From contig NC_133770.1 of the NCBI RefSeq assembly GCF_003597395.2, positions 339,607-403,606 on the forward strand: a stretch of DNA of 64,000 nt, read 5' to 3'. Each line of letters opens with the position of its first letter. Position 1 is the first letter of the stretch. The notes beneath the pieces were generated by a model. That model did not search any database. It saw nothing but the letters and a program-made list of their open reading frames with translations, and was not told the DNA's origin. This stretch comes from Chelonoidis abingdonii. Lineage: Eukaryota > Chordata > Testudines > Testudinidae. Shown piece after piece: positions 1 to 11,312 of the stretch. The position numbers were made by a program, and so were the translations under genes.

Positions 1-1640
1 TGTGATGGTGCCGTCTATTTTTTCACTATTTTGTTCACAAACTGTCATCAGATTAGGCCAGTTCTTGATATAGTGCTCAAAACAGTCCACTGCTGAGTTT
101 CATCACATGTCTTGTGGGAGAGTTAGCTTGGTTCCTCCCACTTTTTTCAGAGCAGCTGCTGCAAAGTGGTTGTTACAGAAGTATTTTACAATTTCAACAT
201 TAGCCTTTATTTCTGGAAAACTGAAATCTTCCGCTTGGAGGTGCATCAAATGAGCACTGCAACCATATGTTGTTAGCTTGGGACTCTCTCTCTCTCTCTT
301 CTCTAAATTTCTTCTCATCTTGGCTACATTTGCAGCATTTGTCTGTGACCAAGCTGCATACTAGACATTTGAATTTTTTTTCCACAGTTTCAAGTATCAG
401 AGGGGTAGCCATGTTAGTCTGGATCTGTCAAAGCAGCAGAGTCCTGTGGCATCTTATAGACTAACAGACGTACATGCATCTGACAAAGTGGGTATTCACT
501 CACGGAAGCTCATGCTCCAATATGTCTGTTAGTCTATAAGGTGCCACAGGACTCTTTTGGTGCTTTTCACAGTTTATTACAGCTTTTACTGCTGCTATTT
601 GTAAGTTTTCTGCTGTGTGTGCATTTCCTGATGTATCAATTGTTTCTGTAAGGAAGACATTCCCTTCTTCTGTTGCCACATAAGCACATATAACAGGATC
701 ATTATGGACATTGCTCCACCCATTGAGACTCAAGTTAACAATTTCGCCCTCTAGACCTTTTGCAAACTGCTCAATTTCTCTTTCATACACTTTATCCAGC
801 AATTTACCTGTGACATCTGCTATGTTGGGTGGACTATATCCTGGTTTTAATGACTGAACCATGTTAATGAAATGTTGGTTCTCAATCATATGGAAAGGAG
901 AGTTTGTTGCATAAACAAACCAGGCAATTTTTTCATCAATTACCTTTTTTTTGTAATCTGCTGGTTCTTACCACAAACTTATCTATGGTGGTTTCTGGAT
1001 GATGTAGCGCAAAAAAAATAAAATAAAAGTCTCCAAGTGATCTGCTGTGGCTATGTGACATATGTGATGTGACTGAAACACTAACATTGGCAGATAACTC
1101 TGAAACTATAGAAAATGATGGTGATCTTGAAGGTGGATAGTCTTCAGAATCCTGTATGTTGAGGTTGGATTCTCCTAAACAAAATAAGTCAAGGCAGTTG
1201 TTTAATTGTTACCATACTGCTCATTTAGTATTCCTCATTGCATTCACTGATACTCAGTACTATTTTTAAGGTGAAATCATAAAAGGAAGTCTGCCTATTT
1301 CAGCTATTTGTTCTTTATAGCACAACTGCATCTAAAATGATAGTATCATAAAGTAAAACTACATTTTTTTGCTCAAACATGAGAATTCAAGAATAGTCCA
1401 GAAGGAAGACAGGCAGTCCTTAAGAAAGAAGTATGAAAAAAAAGTTTACCAACCTGAAAATCCTGCATGTTCAGACTCGTTCCTTTCATCATCTTCAACG
1501 CAGCTTCCTCCCGAGAAGGAACACTCCTCGCGATATTGTTTCATTTGGGCAACCAGGCCTTGCATTTCTTTGTTGCATTGTTTTCATTTTGCATGGATGC
1601 CTGCCTTACCCAGAGGTAGAGGAAACTTCATTAAAATATT
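1..1640 (-). pseudogene. Broken BED-finger hAT-family transposase (DUF659-type), continuing past the window start
   Basis: Minus-strand pieces read in transposase order from high to low coordinates. Around 1450-1620 is the second half of a BED zinc finger (a Cys, then KEMQGLVAQMKQ, then a closing Cys; the usual zinc His looks replaced by Tyr). Around 980-1170 is a Ser-rich linker ending TIDKFVVRTSR. At 500-960 is the N-terminal DUF659-like domain (FVYATNSPF, LSLNGWSNVHN). At 1-390 is the middle of the domain (TYGCSAHLMHL, NNHFAAAALKK, LTLPQD). The protein would cut and paste hAT DNA. Frameshifts, stops and a nested insertion at 391-563 make this copy dead. The catalytic C-terminus and hAT dimer domain lie outside the window. 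Family assignment comes from remembered ZBED/hAT sequences. Confidence 0.75.
391..563. mobile_element. Penelope-terminus palindromic insertion in the hAT transposase
   Basis: The insertion begins CAGAGGGGTAGCCATG and carries inverted copies of GACTAACAGACGTA and TCTGTTAGTCTATAAGG. It shares sequence with the ends of the larger element at 49702-51631. Host sequence TTCCACAGTTT (380-390) recurs as TTTTCACAGTTT (564-575), which reads as a target duplication. It splits the transposase between the codons for VINCE and TVEKKF. The hammerhead-like core here is mutated (CTGACAA, then GGAA in place of GAAA). Confidence 0.7.
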
Positions 1641-2084
1641 CCCAAACTGGGTCTCTTTTACAGCCTGCTGCCATTATACGTTTTCCCTTCTAGTGAGAGA
1701 ACGGTATGGTAGATCTCAAATCAACGAAGGCTACACTAAGAAAGACCTCAAGACTTCTGCTCAAACAATTTCACTTTTGTTTCTACTGCCTTGTCCCGCC
1801 CTTCTCACATTTATCTCCAGACCTCTTCTCCTTGTCCAGATCTATTCTGCCCCCAACAATCTTCTATTTATTGAACCTTTTAACACTTTGCAGTTTTAGA
1901 GAGAGGTAAGAGGTTGACTCTATGTACACAGATTTGCAGAGGGACAATAGGGTTGAGGTCTGTTATTTCTCACTTCATTCATTTATTTATTTTAAAACAT
2001 TTTTTGCTGTTAACATGTATGTTATCTCTGGAGACACAAATCCACAGTTCTCTAACTGTAAAACTAAACATCTCTAATGGTATC
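1641..2084. other. No recognisable gene; AT-rich flank of the hAT element
   Basis: The plus-strand open frame here overlaps the minus-strand transposase and has no family resemblance. The rest is AT-rich with no recognised repeat or exon. It may be the 5' end of the hAT transposon. Confidence 0.4.
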
Positions 2085-2092
2085 TTCTAGAC

Positions 2093-2401
2093 CAGGGGTA
2101 TGCAACCTATAACACACGTGCCAAAGGCGGTACGCGAGCTGATTTTTCAGCGGCACTCACACTGCCCCGGTCCTGGCCACCGGCCGGGGGGGCTCTGCAT
2201 TTTAATTTAATTGTAAAAGAAGCTTCTTAAACATTTTGAAAACCTTATTTACTTTATATACAGTAATAGTTTAGTTATATATTATAGACTTATAGAAAGA
2301 GACCTAAAAATGTTAAAATGTATCACCGGCACGCGAAACCTTAAATTAGAGTGAATAAATGAAGACTCGGCACACCACTTCTGAAAGTTTGCTTACCCCT
2401 G
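2093..2401. mobile_element. Non-autonomous hAT element with exact 8-bp target duplication
   Basis: It begins CAGGGGTATGCAACCT and ends AGTTTGCTTACCCCTG, imperfect terminal inverted repeats of hAT type. The flanks carry an exact 8-bp duplication, TTCTAGAC, at 2085-2092 and 2402-2409. There is no coding capacity. The AT-rich interior lacks similarity to the other MITEs in the window. Confidence 0.85.
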
Positions 2402-2679
2402 TTCTAGACTGAGCACTGAGTCCTGTTGGGTAGATAGTAAGATTAACCTAAATAATCTACACAGAAGCCCCTGGAACCTCATAAGATTGAGTCCTTAATC
2501 CAGGAACTATTGGAACTCATTTACAAAACTTTCTTAAACATTACATGAATATATTGTCTCCTACTGTAGAATTAGAATTTATAATCCCTATTCTTTGATG
2601 AGATATCTTTGAGCTATAATGATCTTTATCTTTATTTTTTTCTCGAAGAATTTTATCAAAAAAATCTTTTTTTAATCAT

Positions 2680-3725
2680 TGATTTTTATCCACCCTGGAA
2701 AGCTAGCTAGATCGTTGGGCTCAGCAGGTGGTGATCAATGGCTCGATGTCTAGGTATCAAGCAGAGTGCCCCAGGGGTTGGTCCTGAGGCCAGTTTTGTT
2801 CAACATCTTCATTAATGATCTGGATGATGGGATGGTTTACACTCTCAGCAAGTTTGCGGATGACATTATGCTGGGGGGAGAGGTAGATATGCTGGAGGGT
2901 AGGGATAGGGTCTAGAGTGACCTAGACAAATTGGAGGATTGGGCTAAAAGAAATCTGATGAAGTTCAAATGCAGAGTTCTGCACTTAGGAAGGAAGAAGC
3001 CCGTGCTACAGGCTGGGGACCGACTGGCTAAGCAGCAGTTTTCCAGAAAAGGACCTTGGGATTACTGTGGAAGAGAAGCTGGATATGAATCAACAATGTG
3101 CCTTTGTTGCCAAGAAGGCTAACGGCATTTTGGGCTACATTAGTAATAGCATTGCAAGCAGATTGAGGGGAATAATTATTCCCCTCTATTTGGCACTGGT
3201 GAGGCAACATCTGGAGTCCCCATCCCTCCCCTCCTCCCCCCCAAATACAGAAAGAATGTGGACAAATTGGAAAGAGTCCAGCGGAGGGCAATGAAAATGA
3301 TCAGAGGAGCTGGGGCACATGACTTACGAGGAGAGGCTGAGGGAACTGGGCTTATTTAGTCTGCAGAAGAGAAGAGTGAAGGAGGATTTGATAGCAACCT
3401 TCAACTACCTGAAGGGGGTTCCAAAGAGGATGGAGCTAGGCTGTTCTCAGTGGTGGCAGATGACAGAACAAGGAGCAATGGTCTCAAGTTTCAGTGGAGG
3501 AAGTCTAGGATATTATGGAAAAACTATTTCACCGGGAGGGTGGTGAAGCACTGGAATGGGTTCCCTAGGGAGATGGTGAAATCTCCTTCCTTAGAGGTTT
3601 TTAAGGTCAGGCTTGACAAAACCCTGGCTGGGATGACTTAGTTGGGGTTGGTCCTGCTTGGAGCAGGAGGTTGAACTAGATACCTCCTGAGATCTCTTCC
3701 AACTATAATCTTCTATGATTCTGTC
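2680..3725 (+). mobile_element. CR1 LINE, 3' half (RT C-terminus to 3' end)
   Basis: A translated remnant of the CR1 ORF2 reverse transcriptase C-terminus is broken by frameshifts: SVPQG-like start near 2765, INDLDDG near 2815, LHLGR at 2975, then the conserved tail ending in [23 protein letters not shown] (in two pieces, 3570-3641). It ends with the typical CR1 3' region (TCCTGCTTGGAGCAGGAGGTTG) and a short ATTCTATGATT-like tail. It is 5' truncated, as most CR1 copies are. A close relative lies at 34250-35275. Confidence 0.85.
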
Positions 3726-3769
3726 TTATCAGTGAGAAGTGTGTTAGATGATCATATATATCTAGAAAG

Positions 3770-4450
3770 AGAAAATAGAGGCCACATTTATAGGATGAGA
3801 GATTGTCCTGGGAAGTAATGACTCAGAAAAAGATATGAGGGTCATGGCGGATAATCAGCTGAACATGAGCTCCCAGTGTGATTCTGTGGCCAAAAGAGCT
3901 AATGTGATCCTGGGATGCATTATCAGGGTTATCTCAAGTACTGGGGAAGAGATGATCTTATTTCTGTATTTGGCACTGGTGAAACTTCTGCAGGACCACT
4001 GTCCTGTTCTGGTGCCCACAATTCAAGAAGCTGACAAATTGGATAGGGTTCAGAGAGAAGCCATGAGAGTGATGAAAGGATTAAAAAACATGCCTTGTAA
4101 AATAACGTTAAGTGGTGACTTGATTAGTCTATAAATACCTACATGGGGGAACAAATATTTCGTAATGGGCTCTTTGGTGTAGTAGAGAAATGTCTAATGT
4201 GATCCAGTGGCTGAGAGTTGAATCTAGACAAATTCAAACTTGAAATAAGTGTAAATTTTGGCAGTCAGGGTAATTAACCCTTAGAACAATTTACCAAGGT
4301 GGTAGTTGATTCTCCATCACTGACCATTTTAAAAGACAGCTGGATGTTTTTCTGAAAGATCTGCTCTAGGCATTATTTTGGGGCAGTTCTATGGCCTGTT
4401 ATACAGGAGATCAGACTAAATTATGATCCTTTCTGGCCTTAGAATCTATG
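3770..4450 (+). mobile_element. CR1 LINE 3' fragment, diverged subfamily
   Basis: The peptide at 3835-4134 (MADNQLNMSSQCDSVAKRAN, then LYLALVKLLQ) matches the CR1 RT C-terminal region. The copy ends near TTATGATCCTTTCTGGCC at about 4430. The sequence differs from the neighbouring copy at 2680-3725, so this is a separate insertion of another subfamily. Confidence 0.75.
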
Positions 4451-4759
4451 AATCTCTGGCACGTTTGTCCATCTTCATCTTACAAACCTCCAGTGATGGA
4501 GATTCCACAGCCTATTCCAGAGTTCCTATCCCTTTATCGTTAGAACGTTTTTCCTAATATCTAATCTAAATCTCCCTTGCTGCAGATTAAACCCATTACT
4601 TTTTGCCTTCAGTAGACATAGAGAACAATTGATTACAGTGTTCTTTATAACAGCCCTTAATAGTCTTCACATATGTTATCAGTCCCCCCCTCAGTCTTCT
4701 TTTCTCAAGACTAAACATGCCTATTTTCTTTTAACCTTGTCTCATGGGTCAGGTTTTCT

Positions 4760-4883
4760 TAGGGTGGCCAGATGTCCCAATTTTATAGGGACAGTCCTGA
4801 TATTTGGGGCTTTTTTTTTATATGGGCTCCTATTTTCCCCCCATCCTGTCCCGATTTTTCACACTTGCTATCTGGTCACCCTA
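4760..4883. mobile_element. Short hAT MITE, 124 bp
   Basis: Terminal inverted repeats TAGGGTGGCCAGAT and ATCTGGTCACCCTA are flanked by an exact 8-bp duplication GGTTTTCT (4752-4759 and 4884-4891). It is inserted in the old CR1 copy. Confidence 0.85.
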
Positions 4884-4970
4884 GGTTTTCTAGACCTTAT
4901 CATATTTGTTGCTCTTCTCTGGACTCTATCCATTTTGTCCACATTTTTCCTTGTATGTGGCACCTAGAAT

Positions 4971-5186
4971 CAGTGTTCCCTTTAATTTTTTCAATCCATG
5001 TGCAGAATAAATTTTATGTGCGCCGAGGTATGTAGGGATGTACGCCACCAGTAGAAACAAAAAACCAAGATATAATATATACACTTCTACCCCGATATAA
5101 CACAAATTTGGATATATCGCGGTAAAGCAGCGCTCCAAGGGGGCGGGGCTGCGTGCTCCAGCGGATCAAAGCAAGTTCACTATAAC

Positions 5187-5222
<36 letters not shown>

Positions 5223-5967
5223 GGCTCCTGAGGACAGTATTATATCAGGGTAGAGATGTATTTTTAAAAAGTTACAATAGGGATAATTATTCCAGCCAGG
5301 ACAGGTGAGGCATTTTAGAACTCGCTGCTCAAATAATTAAATTTAAGTGTAAGAGCCAAATAAAAATTATTAAATGCATAGACTAGTCAAAAAAACTAAA
5401 ATAACACACCTTGAAAGAATATAATTATAGAGAATATGTGTGCAAGAAGTAGTAACAACAATAATACAAGTATGTGTTGGGGTGTGAGAGAGAGAGACTG
5501 ACTGTCTGTCTGTGCTGGTTCTGAGACGCTGTGCACTGTCTCCTAAAGGCACTCACTGAAAGTTCTCCTGCTCCCCCTGAGCCATGTCCCCTCTACCCCG
5601 CTCTGCGGAGAGACCATGTGCTGTCTCTTTAAGGCATGCACACACTGCCTGGACAGAAGGCTTGTTTAGACCTCAGAGCTGCTGCAAGTCCTGAGCCCTG
5701 TCCCCTCCTCTGTGGAGATGGGGTGCAGGGGAAGGGGGACAGCCTGACATCAGCACCTGTCTTCTCTTCCCCTGCTGCCCTGCCCCGCCCTGCCCCGAAC
5801 AGCCAGCAGGAGGGTCCTGGGAGCAGCTACAGGAGCAAAGTGGCTGCAAAGCTTTGGGTGGGGGTCACCTGAACACACGCTGCTGTGTGTGGCTCCGCTG
5901 ATCAAGTGCGTGGCGCTTGAATAATTCCTGGGCGGCAGTCCGACTGGTCAGCTTAGAGGGAATGCAG
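4971..5967. mobile_element. Non-autonomous hAT element, about 1 kb
   Basis: The left end is CAGTGTTCCCTTTAA and the right end TTAGAGGGAATGCAG. The flanking 8-bp duplication CCTAGAAT/CCTAGAAC (4963-4970, 5968-5975) matches at 7 of 8 positions. The interior has a GC-rich part with no gene. It carries a nested TA-flanked MITE with a run of about 30 T. A related element lies at about 37330-38315. Confidence 0.75.
5080..5260. mobile_element. Tc1/mariner-like MITE, copy 1 (with poly-T run)
   Basis: The ends TACACTTCTACCCCGATATA and TATATCAGGGTAGAGATGTA are inverted repeats, with TA at both borders. The interior carries an expanded T tract near 5190-5222. It is nested in the 1-kb hAT element. Confidence 0.75.
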
Positions 5968-6129
5968 CCTAGAACTGGGCACAGTGCTCCAATTGATGCC
6001 TCACTAATTATTCCCTGTGTTGTGCATTTGATTTTTTTTTTTTTTTTTGTCCTTCTTAGGTGTAGAACTTGTCTTTATTGACTTTCATCTTGTTGAATTG
6101 TAAACATGCTCTCCTCTCTGCTATACAAG

Positions 6130-6311
6130 TCATAGAATATCAGGATTGGAAGGGACCTCAGGAGGTCATCTAGTCCAATCCCCTGCTCAAAGCAGGACCA
6201 AGCCCCAGACAGATTTTTACCCCAGTTCCCTAAATGGGCCCCTCAAGGACTGAACGCACAACCCTGGGTTTAGCAGGTCAATGCTCAAACCACTGAGCTA
6301 TCCCTCCTCCC
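6130..6311 (-). mobile_element. tRNA-derived SINE with CR1-like tail (turtle Cry-SINE type)
   Basis: On the minus strand it starts with a tRNA-like head carrying an A-box, TAGCTCAGTGG. A B-box-like GTTCAGTCC follows, then a CR1-like tail (TTTGAGCAGGGGATTGGACT) and an ATTCTATGA end. SINE mobility depends on the RT of a partner LINE; the shared tail points to CR1. The closest copy is at 17003-17163. Confidence 0.8.
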
Positions 6312-6518
6312 ATTAATTAAATATTGAATAGTACTATTGGACCCTGGAGTGACACCAATATGCCCTCCCAGTTTCACATCGAACCACTGATAACGACTTT
6401 GAGTATGGTCTTTCAATCAGCTGTGCACGCACCTAATAGTAAATTTATTTATATCACATTTCCCTAGTTTTCTTATGAGCCTGTCACATGGGACTGTGTC
6501 AGAAACCTTATTAAAATC

Positions 6519-6705
6519 AAATATCAGAGGGGTAGCCGTGTTAGTCTGGATCTGTAAAAGCAGCAGAGAATCCTATGGCACCTTATAGACTAACAGACAT
6601 TTTGGAGCATGAGCTTTCGTGGGTGAATACCCACTTCGTCGGATGCGAAAGCTCATGCTCCAAAACGTCTGTCAGTCTATAAGGTGCCACAGGATTCCCT
6701 GCTGC
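6519..6705. mobile_element. Penelope-terminus palindrome with 13-bp target duplication
   Basis: The insertion consists of two inverted copies of the Penelope-like 3' terminus (GGAGCATGAGCTTTCGTGGG against CGAAAGCTCATGCTCC). It is flanked by an exact duplication TTATTAAAATCAA in the CR1 host. Its left half starts at CAGAGGGGTAGCCGTG; its right half lacks that final part, the same asymmetry as in the 1.93-kb element. Confidence 0.8.
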
Positions 6706-6972
6706 TTTTATTAAAATCAAGGTACATCACATCTGCTGCTTCCCTCCTATCCATTAGGCCAGTAACCCTGTCAAAGGAGGACACTGGGTTGATTTGGCAT
6801 GATTATTCTTAACAAATCCATGCTGGCTGTTCCTTGTCGCCCTATTGTCCTCTAGATACTTACAAATTGATTGTTGAATAATTTTTTGTAGTATCTTTCC
6901 AGGTATTGAAGTTAGATTTGACTGCTCTATAATTCATGGGGTCCTCTTTTTGTTACCCTTTTTAAAGATAGG

Positions 6973-7157
6973 TACACCTGTACCTTGATATAATGCTGTC
7001 CTCAGCAGCCAAAAAATCTTACTGCATTATAGGTGAAACCGTGTTATATCGAACATGCTTTGATCCACTGGAGTGTGCAGCCCCGCCACTCAGGAGCTTT
7101 ACTGCATTATATCCGAATTCGTGTTATCGAGTCGCATTGTATCGAGGTAGAGGTGTA
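6973..7157. mobile_element. Tc1/mariner-like MITE, copy 2
   Basis: It begins TACACCTGTACCTTGATATA and ends ATCGAGGTAGAGGTGTA, matching the family at 5080-5260 but without the T tract. Removing it joins the CR1 sequence AAAGATAGG to CTGTGTTTGCCC. Confidence 0.75.
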
Positions 7158-7807
7158 CTGTGTTTGCCCTTCTCCAGTCCTGTGGGACCTTGTCCATCCT
7201 CTGTGTTCTTGAAGATCATTGCTAGCGGTTCTGAGATTGCTTCAGCTAGTTCCATAAGTACCCTAGAATGAATTTCATCACGCTGTACCAACTTAACTCC
7301 ATCTAATTTACCTAAATATTCTGTAACCTGTTCTTTCCTTATGTTGGCTTGTGTTCATTTTCCCCCTTGTTGTTAATACTGATTGTGTACCTGGTCACTG
7401 TTAACCTTTTTCGTGGTGACATATCAGCAGCCTCCTTGACATTCCATGAACTTACTGGACATGGTGTATTTCACCATGTTACTTTTCCAACAGATATCCG
7501 GGTACATTTCACCCATAATTACCTGGTTTTGTGTCTTGGAAATTTCTGTTTGTTCCAGAAATGTCTTATCCACTTCCCCTTCCTGATTTGGTGGTCTATA
7601 GGAGTGACATCATTGTAGGGGTCCACTAGTCTCTCTCCTCCCCCTTCCCCCCTCCCTTTTTTTTTCTTTACCCAGAGACTTTCAACTGGTCTGCCACTCA
7701 CCTTCTGGATCTCAGAACAAGTGTGTATATTCTTGATGGAACACTTCCTCCCTTTTTTCCCTGCCTGTCCTTCCAAAACAAGCTATATCCCTATACCACT
7801 ATTTCAG

Positions 7808-8727
7808 TCATGAGAACATAAGAACGGCCGTACCGGGTCAGACCAAAGGTCCATCTAGCTCAGTATCTGTCTACCAACAGTAGCCAATACCAGGTGCCCC
7901 AGAGGGAGTGAAGCTAACAGGCAATGATCAAGTGATCTCTCTCCTGCCATCCATCTCCATCCTCTGATGAACAGAGGCTAGGGACACCATTCTTTACCCT
8001 CGTGGCTAATAAGCCATTTATGGACTTAGACACCATAATTTATCCAATCCCTTAAACATCTTGTGTTCCACCTTTACAAACCTCCTCAGGTAAGGAGTTC
8101 CACAAGCTGACTGTGCGCTGGTGGAAGAGAACTTCCTTTATTTTGTTTTAACCTGCTACCTATTAATTTCATTTGTGACCCTAGTTCTTCTATTATGGCA
8201 ATAGTATAATAAATTTTCCTTATCCGCTTTCTCCACATCACTCATGATTTTATAGACCCTGTTCATATTCCCCTTTAGTCTCCTCTTTTTCAAGCTGAAA
8301 AACTCCTAGCCTCTTTGATCTCTCCTCATATGGGACGCCTCTCCAACCCCTATCATTTTAGTTGCCCTTCTCTGAACTTTTTAGTGCCAATATATCTTCT
8401 TTTTGAGATGAGGAGACCACATCTGTACACGTATTCGAGATGTGGGCGTCTCATGGATTTATATAAGGGCAATATATATTCTCAGGCTTATTCTCTATCC
8501 CCTTTTTAATGATTCCTAACATTTCTGTGCTTTTTTGCCGCGCTCTGCACACTGCGTGGACATCTTCAGAGAACTATCCACGATGACTCCAAGATCTTTT
8601 TCCTGACTCGCTGTAGCTAAATTAGCCCCCATCATATTGTATGTATAGTTGGGGTTATTTTTTCCAATGTGCATTACTTTACATTTATCCACATTAAATT
8701 TCATTTGCCATTTTGTTGCCCAATCAC
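7808..8727 (-). mobile_element. CR1 LINE 3' end nested in older CR1
   Basis: It starts at its 3' end with GAACATAAGAACGGCC (minus-strand CR1 tail) and runs back to the RT C-terminus at 8516-8704 (MKFNVDKCKVMHIGKNNPNY, LGVIVDSSLKMS). It interrupts the older CR1, which resumes with CTTATCCCACCAAGTCTCT. Confidence 0.8.
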
Positions 8728-9009
8728 TTATCCCACCAAGTCTCTGATGTCAATTATGTCATAATTTAGCTTGTGTACTAATACTTTCGGTTCTTCCCTT
8801 TTTTTCCCATACACCTTGCATTTGTGTATAGACTTCTAAGATGCTGAATAGATTCCCCCCACTGATTTCCCTCTTATTGCTCCTTTGACTCTACTGTAAC
8901 TTTCCATGTCCTCTCACTCTGCCCTTGCCATCTAGCCCCTCTCTGAAGGTTGCCTTAATTTTATGCTTTCATCACCTGCCCCTTTGAACCTTGTTTAAAG
9001 CTCTCCTTG

Positions 9010-9740
9010 CTAGGTTGGCAAGTCAGTATGTGAAGATGCTTGTCATGTTGAGTTGCTTGTCCGCTATGACCCCTAAATACTTTTCAGAGTGATTGCTTTT
9101 CGGGTATAGTGCTATTCTATAGCACTGGCATGCATCCCTTGTTCCTAGTTGAAGAACTTTGCATTTGCCTGTATTAAAATGCATTTTGTTTGAATGGTCC
9201 CAGCTTACAAAGCATTCCAGATGGCTCTATGTAACTGCCCAGACCTCCTCATTACTTTCACTCTGCCAATCTTTGTCATCCACAGAACCCCACTAGAAAT
9301 ATCCCTATTTGATAATTCACCATTGATGACTACTTTTTGAGATCTGTTAGCCAGTTCTTAATCCATTTAATGTGCACCTTATTGATATTGTGTAATGCTA
9401 ATTTTTTTGATCAATGGCATGGTACTAATTCAAAGGCTTTACAAAAATCAAGAATACTACTTCTACGCGGTTACCTTTGTCAGACAAACTTGTAATCTCA
9501 TGTTTTTTGTTTTTTTTAAAAAAAAGGTAGTATATTCCCCATCCATTTTTTACTAATTTGAATCCTGTCAGCTTTTCCAGTTCCCCAGCTTTTAAAGATA
9601 TTTGAAAAACTAACATCAGTGGGCAAAAGATCATCTCAATCAGCTGTTCTAGAACTCTATATTGATTTTAAAAATATTTTAACCGTAGTAGAGATTTCTT
9701 AATATCCTCAAGTAGACTTTTTTATTTTAAGTGAATTTTA
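9010..9740 (-). mobile_element. Diverged CR1 LINE fragment
   Basis: Minus-strand sequence matches the CR1 ORF2 RT region (TGCATTTGCCTGTATTAAAATG near 9161 and the TCAATGGCATGGTACTAATTC stretch near 9411). Heavily mutated, with no ORF. Confidence 0.6.
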
Positions 9741-10203
9741 TAATGTGGTATTACACCATTGTGGGTTCGACTCTGGTGGCTACAGTTTTAAGCTTAACAG
9801 ACTGAAAGTTACCTGTTCTACTTGCTTCAGATTTAGAGTCTCTAGGCACACATGAAGACCAAGGATAGTGACCACACCGATATTCACAAGTACAAGGTCT
9901 AGTCTGTCTTACAACTTTTATTAAAGGTACAGTTAAAAAGTTATGATTACCCAAGCATATAGTTATACTCACACCCTTAACAATACTGTCAGGGTCTGAT
10001 GGGTGTTTCATGGATTGATCATCAGTAGAGGGATGGTTCCTACTGGACTTTTCCTATGTGAATCTCAATTTTCCTGCTCTGGTCACCCCCTTTTTATAAT
10101 GTGATTCTGCCTGTTCCTACATTCTGCACATGTCCATAGAAGTGTCAACCCTCTTTTTCTTTATTGGTCTGATTTACCCTAAAAACTTAAGTGACCCTGT
10201 TTT
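9741..10203. other. Unassigned, possible LTR-like DNA
   Basis: Contains CTTTTATTAAAGGTACAGTT and other features reminiscent of LTR poly(A) regions, but no paired TG/CA ends or target duplication were found. No exon or RNA gene seen. Confidence 0.3.
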
Positions 10204-10211
10204 CTATGGGC

Positions 10212-10539
10212 TAGGGGTCGGCAACCTCTGGCATGGGGCTCACCAGGGTAAGCACCCTGGTGGGCTGGGTCAGTTTGTTTACCTGCCGCGTCGGCAGGTT
10301 CGGCTGATCGTGGCTCCCGCTGGCTGCGGTTCGCCGTCCTAGGCCAAGGAGGGTGGTGGGAAGTCATGGCCAGCACATCCCACGCCACTTCCCGCCGCCC
10401 CCATTGGCGTGGGACGGCGAACTGCGGCCAGTGGGAGCCACAATCGGCCGAACCTGCCGATGCAGTAGGTAAACAAACTGGCCTGGTCCACCAGGGTTCT
10501 TACCCTGGTGAGCTGTGTGCCAGAGGTTGCCGACCCCTG
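10212..10539. mobile_element. Palindromic hAT MITE
   Basis: The ends TAGGGGTCGGCAACCTCTGG and CCAGAGGTTGCCGACCCCTG are inverted repeats. The arms stay partly complementary far inward (ACCTGCCGCGTCGGCAGGTT against AACCTGCCGATGCAG). The 8-bp flanks CTATGGGC (10204-10211) and CTATAGGC (10540-10547) match at 7 of 8 positions. GC-rich, non-coding. A related end fragment lies at 29315-29495. Confidence 0.85.
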
Positions 10540-10547
10540 CTATAGGC

Positions 10548-10865
10548 TGTGTAGATTCTCTTTATTCTCATTAGCTTTGACACACAACCTGTGTCCCGTG
10601 GTTAAGGCACATGTTGACAACAGATGCGCCTTCACAGCGTTTTTATGATTAATTTTAAATCTTCTGGCTAATCTTTCACAATATCACCATTTGGTACCTC
10701 TCTTCCCATCATCTCAGGGCATTGTGTGTATTCCTTGGTCATTTATTTGTGTCAGCATTTCTTGTCTCCAAGCCTAAAATAGCTAAGCTTAAAATCTTGC
10801 AAGCCTCAGCCAACAGGTTCTTGCGTTTCAGCTTGTCTCTCTTGTATCTAATACATGATTCCCTC
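10548..10865. other. No recognisable gene or repeat
   Basis: AT-rich sequence between two MITEs with no long ORF, tRNA-like fold or known repeat that I recognise. Confidence 0.35.
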
Positions 10866-10868
10866 TAA

Positions 10869-11309
10869 GGGCATGTCTACACTTACTGGGGATCGACACT
10901 GCTCCAATCAATGCCCAGGGGTCGATTTAGTGCAGGGGTTCTTAAGCTGGAGGTCGGGACCCCTCGGAGGTCACAAGGTTCTTACATCGGGGATCGTGAG
11001 CGTCAGCCTGCACCCAAGCCCACTTTGGGGTCTCACTCAGAGACTTGCTATGTGAAGGGGTCACCAGTACAAAAGTTTGAGAATTGTTGATTTAACTACT
11101 AAGACCATTAAATCGACCGCAGATTGCTCTCTGTCACTCTGGTGCTCACCGAAACAAGAAGAGTAAGTCGATAGGAGTGTGTGTCTTGTCGATGCAGCAC
11201 GGTATAGGCACACAGTAAGTCCATTAAGTTATGTCAGATCCAGCTACGTTATTCACATAGCTGGAGTTGTGTAACTTAGGTCGACTTACCCTGTATTGTA
11301 GACAAGGGC
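10869..11309. mobile_element. PIF/Harbinger-type MITE with TAA duplication
   Basis: It begins GGGCATGTCTACAC and ends GTAGACAAGGGC, inverted ends of the Harbinger MITE kind. TAA flanks it at 10866-10868 and 11310-11312, the 3-bp TWA duplication of PIF/Harbinger. A separate hAT-like MITE is nested at 10933-11089. Confidence 0.75.
10933..11089. mobile_element. hAT MITE nested in the Harbinger MITE
   Basis: It begins CAGGGGTTCTTAAGCTGG and ends AAGTTTGAGAATTGTTG. This is the family seen more intact at 20612-20835 and 45377-45597, in the opposite orientation. Its flanks match only partly (ATTTAGTG against ATTTAACT). Confidence 0.65.
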
Positions 11310-11312
11310 TAA

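Larger units (their letters stand above)
4455..8990 (-). mobile_element. Old CR1 LINE copy split by seven later insertions
   Basis: Minus-strand CR1 ORF2 sequence runs from its 3' region (4455-4970) through the RT domain (5968-7300) to the endonuclease side (7300-8990). The host sequence resumes across each insertion: 4760-4883, 4971-5967 (itself holding 5080-5260), 6130-6311, 6519-6705, 6973-7157 and 7808-8727. The junction at 7807/8728 can be checked against the uninterrupted sister copy at 44530-44640. No intact ORF remains. Confidence 0.7.

Noticed and set aside
391..563. hAT transposon ends, because the repeat begins CAGAGGGG
   Set aside because: The same terminus occurs at only one side of a longer element with Penelope-type coding and 11-13 bp duplications, not the 8 bp of hAT.
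1369..1899. 176-aa plus-strand protein
   Set aside because: It is the antisense of the BED-finger part of the hAT transposase; no domain on this strand.
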